Of a stretch of 64,000 nt of DNA, positions 9,204-20,045 are shown in pieces. Origin of the DNA: Allostella sp. ATCC 35155 (lineage in GTDB: Bacteria > Pseudomonadota > Alphaproteobacteria > ATCC43930 > Allostellaceae); the NCBI GenBank assembly GCA_006738865.1, contig AP019701.1, positions 1-64,000 on the forward strand, written 5' to 3'. Position 1 is the stretch's first letter. Each line of letters begins with the position of its first letter. The position numbers were made by a program, and so were the translations under genes. The notes below the pieces were generated by a model. That model was given only the letters and a program-made list of their open reading frames with translations, did not search any database and was not told the DNA's origin.

Positions 9204-10571
9204 CTATTCGGCGGCGAGGCTGCCGCGGGTATGTCCCTGCAGTTCGGCGACGCGTTCCTGGGTATAGAGATCGGTCCAGTTGCTCCAGGCGAAGTCGGTC
9301 ACCTTGCGGGGGTCGTAGCCGCGCGGCGGGATGCGCATCTCCTTGCCGTCGATGAAGACCGCCTGGATCCGCTTCTTGTCGAGCAGGATCGAGACGTTCT
9401 GCAGCGGCGAGCCGTCGACGACGATGAAGTCGGCCGCCATGCCGGGTGCCAGCACCCCGGTCCGTTCGCCGTCGGCCATGAACCGCGCGGTCACCTGCGT
9501 GGCGGCGCGCAGGGCTTCGCCCGGCGTGAAGCCGAGGTGCTGCACGAAGATCTCGAGCTCGCGCGCGTGCCACTCGCCGTAGGGGGTGACGGCGAAGCCG
9601 GAGTCGGTGCCGGTCATCATCGGCACGCCGGCGGCCTTGGCGCGCCGCAGGTTCTCGCACGCCACCTCGAACTCGCGCTGGGTGTCCGGGATGCGCCCCT
9701 TGATGTGGGCCGGCTCGTGCGCCTGGGTGAAGTCGACGATGTTGCGCGGGAAGGTCAGGGTCGGCCCGATGGCGCTGCCCGACTTGACCAGCGCATCGAG
9801 ACACTCGTCGTCCAGATAATAGGCGTGGAAGATGAGGTCGACGCCGGCCCGGGCGGAATAGAGGGTCGCCTCCCGGCCGCGGGCATGGACCACCACCTTC
9901 TTGCCCAGGCGCTGCGCCTCGCGGACCATGACGTCGGTCTCGTCCTGCGTGAACGCCGCGACCAGCTCGCCATTGGCGCGCCGATGGAACCCGTCCATCG
10001 CCAGCTTGATGCAGTCGACGCCGTTCTTCACCTGCACCCGGATCTCTTCGACCGCCTCGTCCTTGCTGGCGACGAGGCGGCCGATGGAGGTCTCCGGCGC
10101 GCCGATCCAGCTCGGGTACCAGTCGGTCAGCCCCTGGCGCGTGGTCAGATAGCGGCCGGCCGCGGTGACGCGCGGACCGTCGAACAGCCCCGCACGGATG
10201 GCGTTGCGCACGGAGAGGCTGATCTGGCCCGCGTCGCCGGGGGCGCAGATGGAGGTGTAGCCGGCCGCGATGCACTTCTGGGCGAAGAAGAGCGCGCGCA
10301 GCGAGCGGAACTCCAGCGGCGCGTAGAGGTCGATGTCCTCCTCGCTCTTCGCGTTGCCGTAGGCGAGGTGGGTATGCACGTCGTGCAGCCCCGGCATGAC
10401 GAAGCGATCCGAGTAGTCGAGGACCGTGTCGCCGCGCGCCGGCGCCGGGGCCGAGGCCGTCGGGCCGACATGGGTGATGCGGCCGTCGTCGCCGACGACG
10501 ACGGTCTGCTCGCTGTCGGCCGTCTCGCCCGCGCCCGTGAACAGGGTGCCGCACCGCACATGCTTGCTCAT
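9204..10571 (-). CDS. Metal-dependent amidohydrolase
   Basis: A 455-residue amidohydrolase-superfamily enzyme of the imidazolonepropionase/prolidase-like type, hydrolysing an amide or ring C-N bond with one or two metal ions. Metal-site motifs are HDVHTH (His66, His68), a Lys in CIKLAMDG that could be carboxylated, His in VHARG, His in IFHAYY and the Asp in GTDSG. The C-terminal LAPGMAADFIVVDG returns to the small beta domain. ATG 10571 is chosen over an upstream in-frame start at 10586 because GGAGG lies 8 bases before it. A GntR-type regulator is divergent, with a palindromic operator candidate between; this gene is its probable target. The substrate is unknown. Confidence 0.86.
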   Translation of the reverse strand: MSKHVRCGTLFTGAGETADSEQTVVVGDDGRITHVGPTASAPAPARGDTVLDYSDRFVMPGLHDVHTHLAYGNAKSEEDIDLYAPLEFRSLRALFFAQKCIAAGYTSICAPGDAGQISLSVRNAIRAGLFDGPRVTAAGRYLTTRQGLTDWYPSWIGAPETSIGRLVASKDEAVEEIRVQVKNGVDCIKLAMDGFHRRANGELVAAFTQDETDVMVREAQRLGKKVVVHARGREATLYSARAGVDLIFHAYYLDDECLDALVKSGSAIGPTLTFPRNIVDFTQAHEPAHIKGRIPDTQREFEVACENLRRAKAAGVPMMTGTDSGFAVTPYGEWHARELEIFVQHLGFTPGEALRAATQVTARFMADGERTGVLAPGMAADFIVVDGSPLQNVSILLDKKRIQAVFIDGKEMRIPPRGYDPRKVTDFAWSNWTDLYTQERVAELQGHTRGSLAAE

Positions 10572-10707
10572 CGAGAGAGCCTCCACGCTTCGCTGCCGAT
10601 CGCCGGCCGGGGTCGCACCACTCTAGGAGGCGGGCGCCGCCTCGGCCATGCGCTGCTTGGCCGCTGCCACCCCGCCCCGCAGAAGGGGCCGGTCACTGGG
10701 ATGGCGC

Positions 10708-10717
10708 TGGTATACCA
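10708..10717. promoter_or_regulatory. Candidate GntR/FCD operator TGGTATACCA
   Basis: A perfect 10-bp palindrome, TGGTATACCA, lies in the 296-base region between the divergent amidohydrolase (start 10571) and the GntR-family regulator (start 10868). The same core is the known recognition sequence of FCD-type GntR regulators such as UxuR/ExuR. Position, symmetry and neighbour together suggest that the regulator controls both itself and the amidohydrolase. No clear sigma-70 hexamers stand out around it, and I see no other feature in the intergenic region. Confidence 0.55.
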
Positions 10718-10867
10718 CGATCGGCAGCAGAGGGGTGCATCGCGGCGGACAGGGAGAGGGGGCGGACGTCCAGGCAGGCTGGCCCGGCGCGACGCTCCCG
10801 TGCCATGATCCGGTTCCCCGCCCGAACACCCTGCCCGCATGCGGGCGCCGATCCGGATGGAGAACCC

Positions 10868-11620
10868 GTGGCGCCGGTAACGATCGCTCGACGCACCGCC
10901 AGCCCCGCCGCCGCTCTGGCCTCCGCAGCCGGGCCGTCTCGTGCCTCGGGAGTGGCGGGGGATGGCTTCGGCAAGAGCCTCGGCGACCGGGCCTACGACC
11001 AGCTCCTGGACCGCATGCTGGAGGGGGGATTGCCCCCCGGCACGTTGCTGCAGGAGCGGGCGCTGGCGGAAATGCTGGGCATATCCCGCACGCCGGTGCG
11101 CGAAGCCCTGGCGAAGCTGGAGTCGGAGGGCTTCGTCACGCGTGACGCCAGCCGCCTGCTCGTCGTGCGCGAGGTGCCGCTGCAGGAGCTGATGGAGATC
11201 CTGCATGTGCGCACGATCCTCGAGACCGAAGCAGCCGGCATCGCCGCCGGCCGCATCGCCGCGACCGAACTCGCCGAGCTGCGGGCGATGTTCGAATCGC
11301 AGCTCGCCGGCTCACCGCTGGACGCCGGACGCGTCTGGAGTGCCGACGAGCGACTGCATGGGCTGATCGTGGATTCCGCCGGAAACGTCGTCCTCGCCGA
11401 CACCGTTCGCGGTCTGCGGCGACGCACCCGGATGTTCAACCTGAAGCGCCTGCCCGAACGCTTCGAGCCGGGCTGCCGCGAGCATCTGGCGATCGTCGCG
11501 GCCCTGGAAGCGGGCGACGGCGCGGCTGCCCGTGAGGCGGTCGCCGCGCATCTCGACAATACGCGTCGCAGCATCCTGACCAAGCTGGAGCCGCTGTCCG
11601 GCGGGCGCGGCGACGGCTGA
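10868..11620 (+). CDS. GntR family transcriptional regulator, FCD domain
   Basis: This regulator has a winged helix-turn-helix (ALAEMLGISRTPVREALAKL is the recognition region) and an all-helical FCD ligand-binding domain with the expected Asp/His metal ligands in the DERLHGLIVDSAGN and CREHLAIVAALEAGD segments. FCD regulators usually sense organic acids or sugar acids and repress neighbouring catabolic genes. GTG 10868 is preceded closely by GGAGA (10859-10863); an ATG at 10805 is also in frame but adds a low-complexity leader. With GTG 10868 the protein is 250 residues, within the family range. It is divergent from the amidohydrolase, which it probably controls through the palindrome at 10708. 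Confidence 0.87.
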   Translation: MAPVTIARRTASPAAALASAAGPSRASGVAGDGFGKSLGDRAYDQLLDRMLEGGLPPGTLLQERALAEMLGISRTPVREALAKLESEGFVTRDASRLLVVREVPLQELMEILHVRTILETEAAGIAAGRIAATELAELRAMFESQLAGSPLDAGRVWSADERLHGLIVDSAGNVVLADTVRGLRRRTRMFNLKRLPERFEPGCREHLAIVAALEAGDGAAAREAVAAHLDNTRRSILTKLEPLSGGRGDG

Positions 11621-13020
<1,400 letters not shown>

Positions 13021-13075
13021 CAGGCGCCTGGCGGGCCCACGGGGTAGCGCGGGGGAGCGGGGAGAAAGGGCAGGA

Positions 13076-13963
13076 ATGCGCGCGCAGTCGCCGTTGCGGC
13101 TCACCATGCCGATCCGGGCCTGGATGCAGCGCTTCGCGCTCCTGCTGCTGATTCTGGCCTCCTTTGCCCTGATCGTACTGGGCAAGGCCGACACCGTCGT
13201 AGTGGAGCGGCTGCGGGTCCAGCTTGCCGACGCGCTCGCCCCCTTCTTCGACCTCGTCTCCCGGCCGGCGTCGGGCTTCGGACGTGTCAGCGAGGAGGTG
13301 CGCGAGATTTCGGCCCTCCGGGCCGACAACGAACGCCTGCGCGAGGCGAACACCCGCCTGCTGCGATGGCAAGAGGTCGCCCGTCGCCTCGAGGCCGAGA
13401 ACCAGCAGTTGCGCGGCCTGATGAACGTGACGCCCGAGCCGACCGTGAGCTACGTCTCGGCCCGCATTATCGCCGATTCCGGCGGTGCGTTCGTCCGCAG
13501 TGTGCTCGTCAATGCCGGCGCGCGGAGCGGCGCGGCCAGGGGGCAGGCCGCGGTCATGGACCATGGGCTCGTCGGGCGCGTCGTCGAGGTCGGGGAGCGG
13601 GCAGCCCGGGTGCTGTTGCTCACCGACCTCAATTCCCGCGTCCCGGTGATGCTCGAGAACTCGCGCGAGCGCGCGGTGTTGGCCGGCGACAACGGTCCGC
13701 AGCCGCGCCTCCTCTACCTGCCGTCCCGCCGGGAGGCGCCGGCGGCGGGCGAACGCGTCGTCACCTCGGGCCATGGCGGCGTGTTCCCGCCCGGCATCCC
13801 CGTCGGCAGCACGGCGGTCGCGGAGGACGGCAGCACGCGGGTGGCGCTCTATGCCGACTTCGACCGGCTGGAGTTCCTCCGTCTGGTGGATACCGGGCTC
13901 GGACATACCCTGACCGAGCCGATTCCCGGGCCGCAACGGGCACGCCAGCGCGAGCGATCATGA
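13076..13963 (+). CDS. mreC: Rod shape-determining protein MreC
   Basis: MreC is a bitopic inner-membrane protein whose periplasmic part oligomerises and activates PBP2/RodA. The 295-residue protein has a cytoplasmic tip, one membrane helix (about 20-40), a coiled coil (about 75-110, EISALRADNERLREANTRLL) and the double beta-barrel domain with GLVGRVVEVG and VLLLTDLNSRVPVML segments. The Gly-rich TSGHGGVFPPGIPVG loop is the usual end of the domain. ATG 13076 follows AAAGGGCAGGA. The stop codon overlaps the mreD start by 4 bases (ATGA), implying translational coupling. Confidence 0.95.
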   Translation: MRAQSPLRLTMPIRAWMQRFALLLLILASFALIVLGKADTVVVERLRVQLADALAPFFDLVSRPASGFGRVSEEVREISALRADNERLREANTRLLRWQEVARRLEAENQQLRGLMNVTPEPTVSYVSARIIADSGGAFVRSVLVNAGARSGAARGQAAVMDHGLVGRVVEVGERAARVLLLTDLNSRVPVMLENSRERAVLAGDNGPQPRLLYLPSRREAPAAGERVVTSGHGGVFPPGIPVGSTAVAEDGSTRVALYADFDRLEFLRLVDTGLGHTLTEPIPGPQRARQRERS

Positions 13964-14478
13964 CGTCGGGCCTGCTCAATCGCCTGGACGGCTGGGCACG
14001 CGACCTGCTGCCGACCCTGACGACGGTGCTGCTGCTCGTTCTGTCCACCGTACGGGTGCCGGTTGCCGGGCTCCGCTCCGTGGCGCCGGCGATGGTCCTG
14101 ATCGCCGTCTATCACTGGACCGTGCATCGCCCGCTGCTCCTGCCGCCCTCCGTCATCTTTCTGGTCGGGTTCGTGCAGGATCTCCTGACCGCCAGTCCGG
14201 TCGGGACCGGTTCGCTCACGCTGCTGGCCGTCTATCTCGGCGTCCTGTCGCAGCGCCGGTTCCTGGCGGGCAAGCCGTTCGCGATGGTGTGGCTGGGCTT
14301 CGCGCTCGTCGCCGCGGCGACGTTCCTGGCCGTCTGGGCCGGCATCAGCGCGCTGTCCGGCATCCTCGTCGATCCCTGGGAGATGGCGTTCCGCTATGCG
14401 GTTACGGTGGCCTGCTACCCGCTCTTCGCCGCCTTTCTGCTGGTGATCCAGCGTGCCTTCATGGCGCAGGGCGCCTGA
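13960..14478 (+). CDS. mreD: Rod shape-determining protein MreD
   Basis: MreD is a small polytopic membrane protein of the elongation complex, thought to balance MreC in controlling PBP2. The 172 residues contain five to six hydrophobic segments, including LTTVLLLVLSTVRVP and AMVWLGFALVAAATFLAVW, and the family motif PPSVIFLVGFVQDLLTASPVG. The start codon overlaps the mreC stop (ATGA at 13960-13963), and the stop shares one base with the mrdA start (TGATG). The frame is open upstream inside mreC, but only this start matches the family. Confidence 0.93.
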   Translation: MTSGLLNRLDGWARDLLPTLTTVLLLVLSTVRVPVAGLRSVAPAMVLIAVYHWTVHRPLLLPPSVIFLVGFVQDLLTASPVGTGSLTLLAVYLGVLSQRRFLAGKPFAMVWLGFALVAAATFLAVWAGISALSGILVDPWEMAFRYAVTVACYPLFAAFLLVIQRAFMAQGA

Positions 14479-16361
14479 TGCGGCAGGATCGCAGCCAGGC
14501 TCGCACCTTCACCCGCCGCGCCCTCCTGCTGGGTGGCGGGCAGGCGCTGCTGTTCTGCGCCCTGGGGGCCCGCCTCTACTATCTTCAGGTCGTCGAGGCC
14601 TCCCGCTACACCATGCTGGCGGACGAGAACCGCATCAACGTTCGCCTCCTGCCGCCGCCGCGCGGCCACGTCTTCGATCGCTACGGGGAGCCGCTGGCCG
14701 TCAACGTCGAGAACTACCGGCTGGTCCTCGTGCCCGAGCAGATCGGCGATCTCGAGCGCGCCCTCGACATCATCGATCGCATCGCTCCCCTCGGCGAGGC
14801 GGACCGTCGCCGCGTCCTCCGCGAGGCGCGGCGCAAGCGCGGCTTCGTGCCGATCCTCGTCCGCGGCAACCTGACGTGGGACGAGGTGGCGCGGATCGAG
14901 GTGAACGCGGTCGACCTGCCGGGCGTCGCGATCGACCCCGGCCTGTCCCGTCGCTATCCCCAGGGCGAAGTGATGGGCCATGTCGTCGGCTATGTCGCGG
15001 CGGTGGCGGAGCATGAACTCACCGGCGATCCCTTGCTGGAACTGCCCGACTTCCGCATCGGCAAGGACGGCATCGAGCGCTTCCGGGAGACGGACCTGCG
15101 CGGCCTCGCCGGCGCCAGCGAGGTCGAGATCAACGCCTATGGCCGGGTCATCCGGGAACTCGGACGGCGATCGGGACATGCCGGCGAACCGGTCTTCCTG
15201 ACCGTCGACCTGGAACTGCAGCGCTATGTCGGTCAGCGCCTTGCCCAGGAACGGAGCGCTGCCGCGGTCGTCATCGACGTCCACACGGGCGAGGTCGTCT
15301 CGCTGGCGTCGAGTCCCGGCTTCGATCCGAACCTCTTCTCGAGCGGCATCTCCCAGGCGGACTGGAACACGCTGCGGCAGGATCCCCGCGCGCCGCTCGC
15401 CAACAAGGCGATCATGGGGCAGTACGCGCCGGGCTCGACCTTCAAGATGATGGTCGCCGTGGCGGCCCTCGAGACGAAGGCGATCACGCCCGAGCAGACG
15501 ATTCATTGCCCCGGCCACTACGAACTCGGCGAACAGCGATTCCATTGCTGGAAGCGCGGCGGTCATGGGCCGATGAACATGCACGACGCCATGAAGCATT
15601 CGTGCGACGTCTATTTCTACGAGCTCGCCCGCCGGGTCGGGATCGACCGGCTGGCGCCCATGTGCCGGCGGTTCGCACTCGGCGAGCCTACCGGCATCGA
15701 GCTGCCGGCGGAGCGGCCGGGCCTCATCCCCAGTCGCGAATGGAAGCTTCAGGCGCGCAAGGCCTCCTGGGTGCAGGGCGAGACGGTGCTGACCGGCATC
15801 GGCCAGGGCTATGTCCTGACGACCCCGCTGCAGCTGGCGGTGATGACCGCCCGCCTCGTCAACGGCGGGCGAGCGGTCGTGCCGCGGCTGACCCGGCCCG
15901 CGGCGATGCGGGAGAACCAGCCGCCGCCGCGCCGCGATCTCTTCCCCTCGCTCGGCATATCGCCGCAGACGCTGGCGGCGGTGCGCGACGGCATGGCGGC
16001 CGTGGTGAACGAGCAGGGGGGGACGGCCTACGCCATCCGCCTCCGCGACGGCGACCTGAGGATCGGCGGCAAGACCGGAACCTCCCAGGTCCGGCGGATC
16101 AGCATGGCCGAGCGCGAGCGCGGCGTGCGACGGAACGACGAGCTTCCGTGGCGCCACCGCGACCATGCGCTCTTCGTGGGGTACGGTCCCGTCGATGCGC
16201 CGCGCTACGCGGTCTCGGTGGTGGTCGAGCATGGCGGCGGCGGCTCCAGCGTCGCCGCGCCGATCGCGCGCGACATCCTGGTCGAGACGTTGCGCCGCGA
16301 CCCGAGCCGTCTGGTGCCGCCCTCGCGCGTGGTTGCCGAAGGGACCGGGGGGCGCTCATGA
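14478..16361 (+). CDS. mrdA: Penicillin-binding protein 2 (PBP2, MrdA)
   Basis: PBP2 is the class B transpeptidase of the elongasome, cross-linking new glycan made by RodA along the side wall. The 627-residue protein has an N-terminal membrane anchor (about 15-35), a pedestal/dimerisation domain (GHVFDRYGEPLAVN motif) and a C-terminal transpeptidase domain with the active-site Ser320 in GSTFK, Ser375 in the SCD variant of the SxN motif, and Lys532 in GGKTGTS. The SCD form is normal for PBP2. The start overlaps the mreD stop by one base and the stop overlaps the rodA start by four, so the cluster is translationally coupled. Confidence 0.96.
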   Translation: MRQDRSQARTFTRRALLLGGGQALLFCALGARLYYLQVVEASRYTMLADENRINVRLLPPPRGHVFDRYGEPLAVNVENYRLVLVPEQIGDLERALDIIDRIAPLGEADRRRVLREARRKRGFVPILVRGNLTWDEVARIEVNAVDLPGVAIDPGLSRRYPQGEVMGHVVGYVAAVAEHELTGDPLLELPDFRIGKDGIERFRETDLRGLAGASEVEINAYGRVIRELGRRSGHAGEPVFLTVDLELQRYVGQRLAQERSAAAVVIDVHTGEVVSLASSPGFDPNLFSSGISQADWNTLRQDPRAPLANKAIMGQYAPGSTFKMMVAVAALETKAITPEQTIHCPGHYELGEQRFHCWKRGGHGPMNMHDAMKHSCDVYFYELARRVGIDRLAPMCRRFALGEPTGIELPAERPGLIPSREWKLQARKASWVQGETVLTGIGQGYVLTTPLQLAVMTARLVNGGRAVVPRLTRPAAMRENQPPPRRDLFPSLGISPQTLAAVRDGMAAVVNEQGGTAYAIRLRDGDLRIGGKTGTSQVRRISMAERERGVRRNDELPWRHRDHALFVGYGPVDAPRYAVSVVVEHGGGGSSVAAPIARDILVETLRRDPSRLVPPSRVVAEGTGGRS

Positions 16362-17512
16362 GCATGCTGGAGCGGCAGCCGCGGGCGACCACACCGCTGC
16401 TGCTCGACCGGATCTGGCAGATCAGCTGGCCGCTCGTGCTGCTCCTGACCGCCATCGCGGGGATCGGGTTCGCGCTGCTCTACTCCGCCGCCGGCGGCAG
16501 CTTCCAGCCCTGGGCCCAAAAGCAGATGCTCCGCTTCGCCCTCGGCCTCACCGGCCTGATCCTGGTCGCGCTCGTCGACCTGCGCATCTGGCTGCGGCTT
16601 GCCTATGTGATCTATGCCGTCGCGCTGGTGCTGCTGGTGGCCGTCGAGGTGCGCGGCGAGATCGGCATGGGCGCTCAGCGCTGGATCGATGTCGGCCTGC
16701 TCCAGCTGCAACCCTCGGAGGTCATGAAGATCGCGCTGGTGCTGGCCCTGGCACGCTATTTCCACGGCCTCGACCTGGACGATATCGGGCGGCCGGTGCT
16801 GCTGATCGTGCCGGCCGCGCTGGTGCTGGCGCCAGCCGCCCTCGTGCTGAAGCAGCCCGACCTCGGCACCGCGCTGATGCTTGGCGCCTGCGGCGGGGTG
16901 ATGTTCTTCATCGCCGGCGTGCGGATGTGGAAGTTCGCCGTGGTCCTGGCCGGCCTTGCCGCCATGGTGCCGGTCGCGTGGGAGTTCCTGCGCGACTATC
17001 AGAAGAAGCGCGTGCTCACCTTCCTCAATCCCGAGGCCGATCCGCTCGGCGCCGGCTACCACATCATCCAGTCCAAGATCGCGCTCGGCTCGGGCGGCCT
17101 GTTCGGCAAGGGCTATCTTCTCGGCAGCCAGACGCACCTCAACTTCCTGCCCGAGAAGCAGACGGACTTCATCTTCACGATCCTGGCGGAGGAGTGGGGG
17201 CTCGTCGGCGGGCTGGTCCTGCTCGGGCTCTACATGCTCGTCATCCTCTACGGCATCCTGATCGCGCTGCGTAGCCAGAACCAGTTCGGCCGCCTGCTGG
17301 CGATGGGCGTCAGCTCGACCCTGTTCCTCTATGCGTTCATCAATTGCGGGATGGTCATGGGCCTGCTGCCGGTGGTCGGCGTGCCGCTGGCGCTCGTTTC
17401 CTTCGGCGGCACCGCGATGCTGACGATCCTGTTCGGCATGGGGCTGGTCATGGCCGTCTATGTCCACCGCGACATGGAACTGAACCGGCAGGGCGAAATC
17501 GGTACCGATTGA
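16358..17512 (+). CDS. rodA: Peptidoglycan glycosyltransferase RodA (MrdB)
   Basis: RodA is the SEDS-family polymerase that extends glycan strands from lipid II as partner of PBP2. The 384-residue protein has about ten membrane helices, the GAQRWIDVGLLQLQPSE motif, the KQPDLGTALML segment, the periplasmic loop containing the catalytic Asp region (NPEADPLGAGYHIIQSKIA) and the C-terminal EEWGLVGG motif. ATG 16358 overlaps the mrdA stop (ATGA); a second ATG at 16364 is also possible. It ends the mre operon, and a tRNA gene with its own promoter begins 56 bases further on. Confidence 0.96.
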   Translation: MSMLERQPRATTPLLLDRIWQISWPLVLLLTAIAGIGFALLYSAAGGSFQPWAQKQMLRFALGLTGLILVALVDLRIWLRLAYVIYAVALVLLVAVEVRGEIGMGAQRWIDVGLLQLQPSEVMKIALVLALARYFHGLDLDDIGRPVLLIVPAALVLAPAALVLKQPDLGTALMLGACGGVMFFIAGVRMWKFAVVLAGLAAMVPVAWEFLRDYQKKRVLTFLNPEADPLGAGYHIIQSKIALGSGGLFGKGYLLGSQTHLNFLPEKQTDFIFTILAEEWGLVGGLVLLGLYMLVILYGILIALRSQNQFGRLLAMGVSSTLFLYAFINCGMVMGLLPVVGVPLALVSFGGTAMLTILFGMGLVMAVYVHRDMELNRQGEIGTD

Positions 17513-17526
17513 TGACGACCATCCTA

Positions 17527-17555
17527 TCGACAAGCCCGGCCGCCTTTGCTATACG
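17527..17555 (+). promoter_or_regulatory. Sigma-70-type promoter of tRNA-Lys
   Basis: TCGACA (17527-17532) and TATACG (17550-17555) are separated by exactly 17 bases and lie directly before the tRNA. Transcription would begin about 7 bases after the -10 element, roughly 6 bases ahead of the mature 5' end. The match is good for such GC-rich DNA and gives the tRNA a promoter separate from the mre operon. Confidence 0.5.
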
Positions 17556-17567
17556 GCGCCCCCCGGC

Positions 17568-17643
<76 letters not shown>

Positions 17644-17778
17644 TTCCTTCCTGATCCGGGGGTTGGCCGGTCGCGCCGAGCGGGCAGTCTGTCGTGTCGA
17701 TTGTTCTCGCCGATTTCGGTGGCCTGCGCGATAATCAACCGATTGGCGCGAATACGCCGTCCGCGAAAGGCGCGGGTA

Positions 17779-19956
17779 TTGGCAGCGGCAGGAACGGCTT
17801 CCGGCGCAGCGAGTCCCCCGACGCGAGAGCCACAGTCTCTTGCACGGACCCATCGCACGCGGCATCTGTCGACCACCGCTCTGCTGCGTGCGACTGCCGT
17901 CGCTGCGCTCCTCCTTCCGCTCCTCCTGTTCTCGCTCGTCGCCTGGCAGTCCCACGGCCGCCACTGGCAGGACGCCGAGGCCCGCCTGTCCTACACGCTC
18001 GACCTTGTCCACGAGCACGCGGTCAAGGTCATGGAGACGCAAGCGCTGGTCGCGGCACAGGTCCAGGAAATGCTCCGCGGGCTCGACGACGACGCGATCC
18101 GCGCCGACGGTCCCCGCCTGAGCAGCCGCCTCGTCGGCCTTGCGGACACCCTGCCGCAGGTCCAGGGCATCTGGGTTCTCGATGCCGCCGGGCGGCCACT
18201 GGTCACGAACAGCCCCGTCCCGGTGCCCCACGATCTCGATCTCTCGGACCGCAGCTATTACCGGGTTCATCGCGACGATCCGCGTCACGGACCCTATATC
18301 AGCGAAATCCTGCGGGGGCGGGCGATGGACGTCACCTTCTTCCAGGTCTCTGTCCGCCGCGGCGACGAGACCTTCCGGGGTGTCACCGCCGTCTCCATGG
18401 ATCCCGTCTATTTCCAGGACTTCTATCGGCGGGCCGCGCTCGAGCTTCCCTATTCGGCGGCGCTCCTGCGTGCCGACGGCGAGATGCTGGCGCGGCATCC
18501 ACCGCCGCCGCGCCGTCTGTACGAAACCGCACCGCTTGCGGCCTTCGCCCGCCAAGTGTCGACCAGTCCGGAGTCCGGCAGCTACGTCACGGTGACCGGT
18601 CTCGACGGCCGAGAACGCTTGATTCTCTACCGTCGGCTGCCGGGATATCCCGTCTATGCCGTGACGGCGGCGACGACCCGCCACATTCGCGAGCAGTGGC
18701 TGCGCAGCCTCGTGCACAACCTTGCCTTCGCCTTGCCGCCCACGCTGCTGCTCTTCGTCGTCACGCTGGTCGCCTTGCGCCGGGCGCGCGGAGAGGCCGC
18801 TGCGCTGGCGGCGGCCGAACAGGCCAGCCGGGCCAAGTCCGACTTCCTGGCGATGCTCGGGCACGAAATTCGCACCCCCATGAACGCCATCATGGGCCTC
18901 GGTCGACTCGTCCGGGACGACCCGGGCCTCTCTTCCGAGGGGCGCCGCCACGCGGCGGCGGCGCTGGTAGCGGGCGAGAATCTGCTCGCGCTGCTGAACG
19001 ACCTCCTCGACCTCTCCAAGGCCGATGCCGGCCATCTCACGCTGGAGCGCGTGCCGTTCGATCTCGCCCGCATCGCCGTCGAGTCTGTCACCATGTTCGA
19101 GGGGGTCGCCCAGGAAAAGGGCGTAGCGATTGCGGCGGTCGTTCCGGATCGACCTCTGGTCTTTCTCGGAGATCCCCTGCGGATACGACAGATCCTGCTC
19201 AACCTCCTGGGCAACGCCGTCAAGTTCACGGCTTCCGGGCGGATCGATCTCGCTTACGAGCTCCAGGAGGCGCCGCCCGGGTTGCCCTGGCGGGTGGGGA
19301 TGACGGTATCGGACACGGGCACCGGAATTCCCCCCGAGCAACTGGAGCGCATGTTCCAGCCGTTCGAGCAGGGCGATCCGTCCACCACTCGGCGCTATGG
19401 AGGCTCCGGCCTCGGACTCGCCATCGCGCGGCAGCTGGCGCGCATGATGGGCGGCGACGTGACCGCCGAGAGCCGATCGGGGGGCGGCAGCCGGTTCACG
19501 CTTGAACTGCGTCTCGTGCCGGTGGCGCCGGAACCGCCGGCGGCCGGGGGGGTGGCGGGGCCGCTTTCCGGGACGCCGCTCGACATCCTCGTCGCGGAGG
19601 ACGAGCCGCTCACCCGGGAATACATGAGCGCACTTCTGTCCCGCATGGGCCACCGCGTCACCGCTGTCGTCGACGGAGAAGCCGCCGTGGAGGCGTGCCG
19701 GGGAGGACGGCACGACCTCGTGCTGATGGATGTCTGGATGCCCAACGTAGACGGCGTCGAGGCGACCCGTCGGATCCGTAAAGCGGAGGCGGTCGGGCCG
19801 CGGGTTGCGATTGTCGGCCTGACAGCGGATACCACCGCGCATCAGCGTGACGAATGCATGGCCGCGGGCATGGACGCGATCGCGGCAAAACCCGTCGATC
19901 TGGCGGCCCTCGATCGGGCGGTGGCGTCGGCGGTGCGCACAGCCCGCGGCGGCTGA
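17779..19956 (+). CDS. Hybrid sensor histidine kinase/response regulator
   Basis: A membrane hybrid kinase. In order: a membrane helix (LLRATAVAALLLPLLLFSLV), a long periplasmic sensor region with a PAS/dCache-like fold (GIWVLDAAGRPLVTN and RSYYRVHRD motifs), a second helix (LAFALPPTLLLFVVTLV), the HisKA domain with phospho-acceptor His362 in LGHEIRTPMN, the ATPase domain (N box LLNLLGNAVKF, G1 DTGTGI, G2 GGSGLGLAI) and a C-terminal receiver with Asp651 in VLMDVWMP. No HPt domain or separate response regulator is adjacent. The start is uncertain because no ATG exists: TTG 17779 follows AAAGG, and TTG 17701 is the longest option. A GATAAT at 17730-17735 would favour the shorter form. The downstream tctCBA cluster is a possible target. 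Confidence 0.87.
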   Translation: MAAAGTASGAASPPTREPQSLARTHRTRHLSTTALLRATAVAALLLPLLLFSLVAWQSHGRHWQDAEARLSYTLDLVHEHAVKVMETQALVAAQVQEMLRGLDDDAIRADGPRLSSRLVGLADTLPQVQGIWVLDAAGRPLVTNSPVPVPHDLDLSDRSYYRVHRDDPRHGPYISEILRGRAMDVTFFQVSVRRGDETFRGVTAVSMDPVYFQDFYRRAALELPYSAALLRADGEMLARHPPPPRRLYETAPLAAFARQVSTSPESGSYVTVTGLDGRERLILYRRLPGYPVYAVTAATTRHIREQWLRSLVHNLAFALPPTLLLFVVTLVALRRARGEAAALAAAEQASRAKSDFLAMLGHEIRTPMNAIMGLGRLVRDDPGLSSEGRRHAAAALVAGENLLALLNDLLDLSKADAGHLTLERVPFDLARIAVESVTMFEGVAQEKGVAIAAVVPDRPLVFLGDPLRIRQILLNLLGNAVKFTASGRIDLAYELQEAPPGLPWRVGMTVSDTGTGIPPEQLERMFQPFEQGDPSTTRRYGGSGLGLAIARQLARMMGGDVTAESRSGGGSRFTLELRLVPVAPEPPAAGGVAGPLSGTPLDILVAEDEPLTREYMSALLSRMGHRVTAVVDGEAAVEACRGGRHDLVLMDVWMPNVDGVEATRRIRKAEAVGPRVAIVGLTADTTAHQRDECMAAGMDAIAAKPVDLAALDRAVASAVRTARGG

Positions 19957-20045
19957 TCGGCGTGGGCTCTGGCCAAGAGCACGGCTCGCATGGTTGTCTC
20001 TCCCGCGATATTCTGCCGACAGTAGCGGACAGGGGAGGAACGGGG

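Noticed and set aside
17644-17778. Attachment site or integrated element at the 3' end of tRNA-Lys
   Set aside because: No repeat of the tRNA end and no integrase or phage-like gene follows; the next genes look like normal chromosomal genes.
17701-17778. Extended N-terminus of the sensor kinase from TTG 17701
   Set aside because: The extra residues are Arg/Ala-rich without domain character, no ribosome site precedes 17701, and a GATAAT element lies inside. TTG 17779 with AAAGG was preferred, with low certainty.
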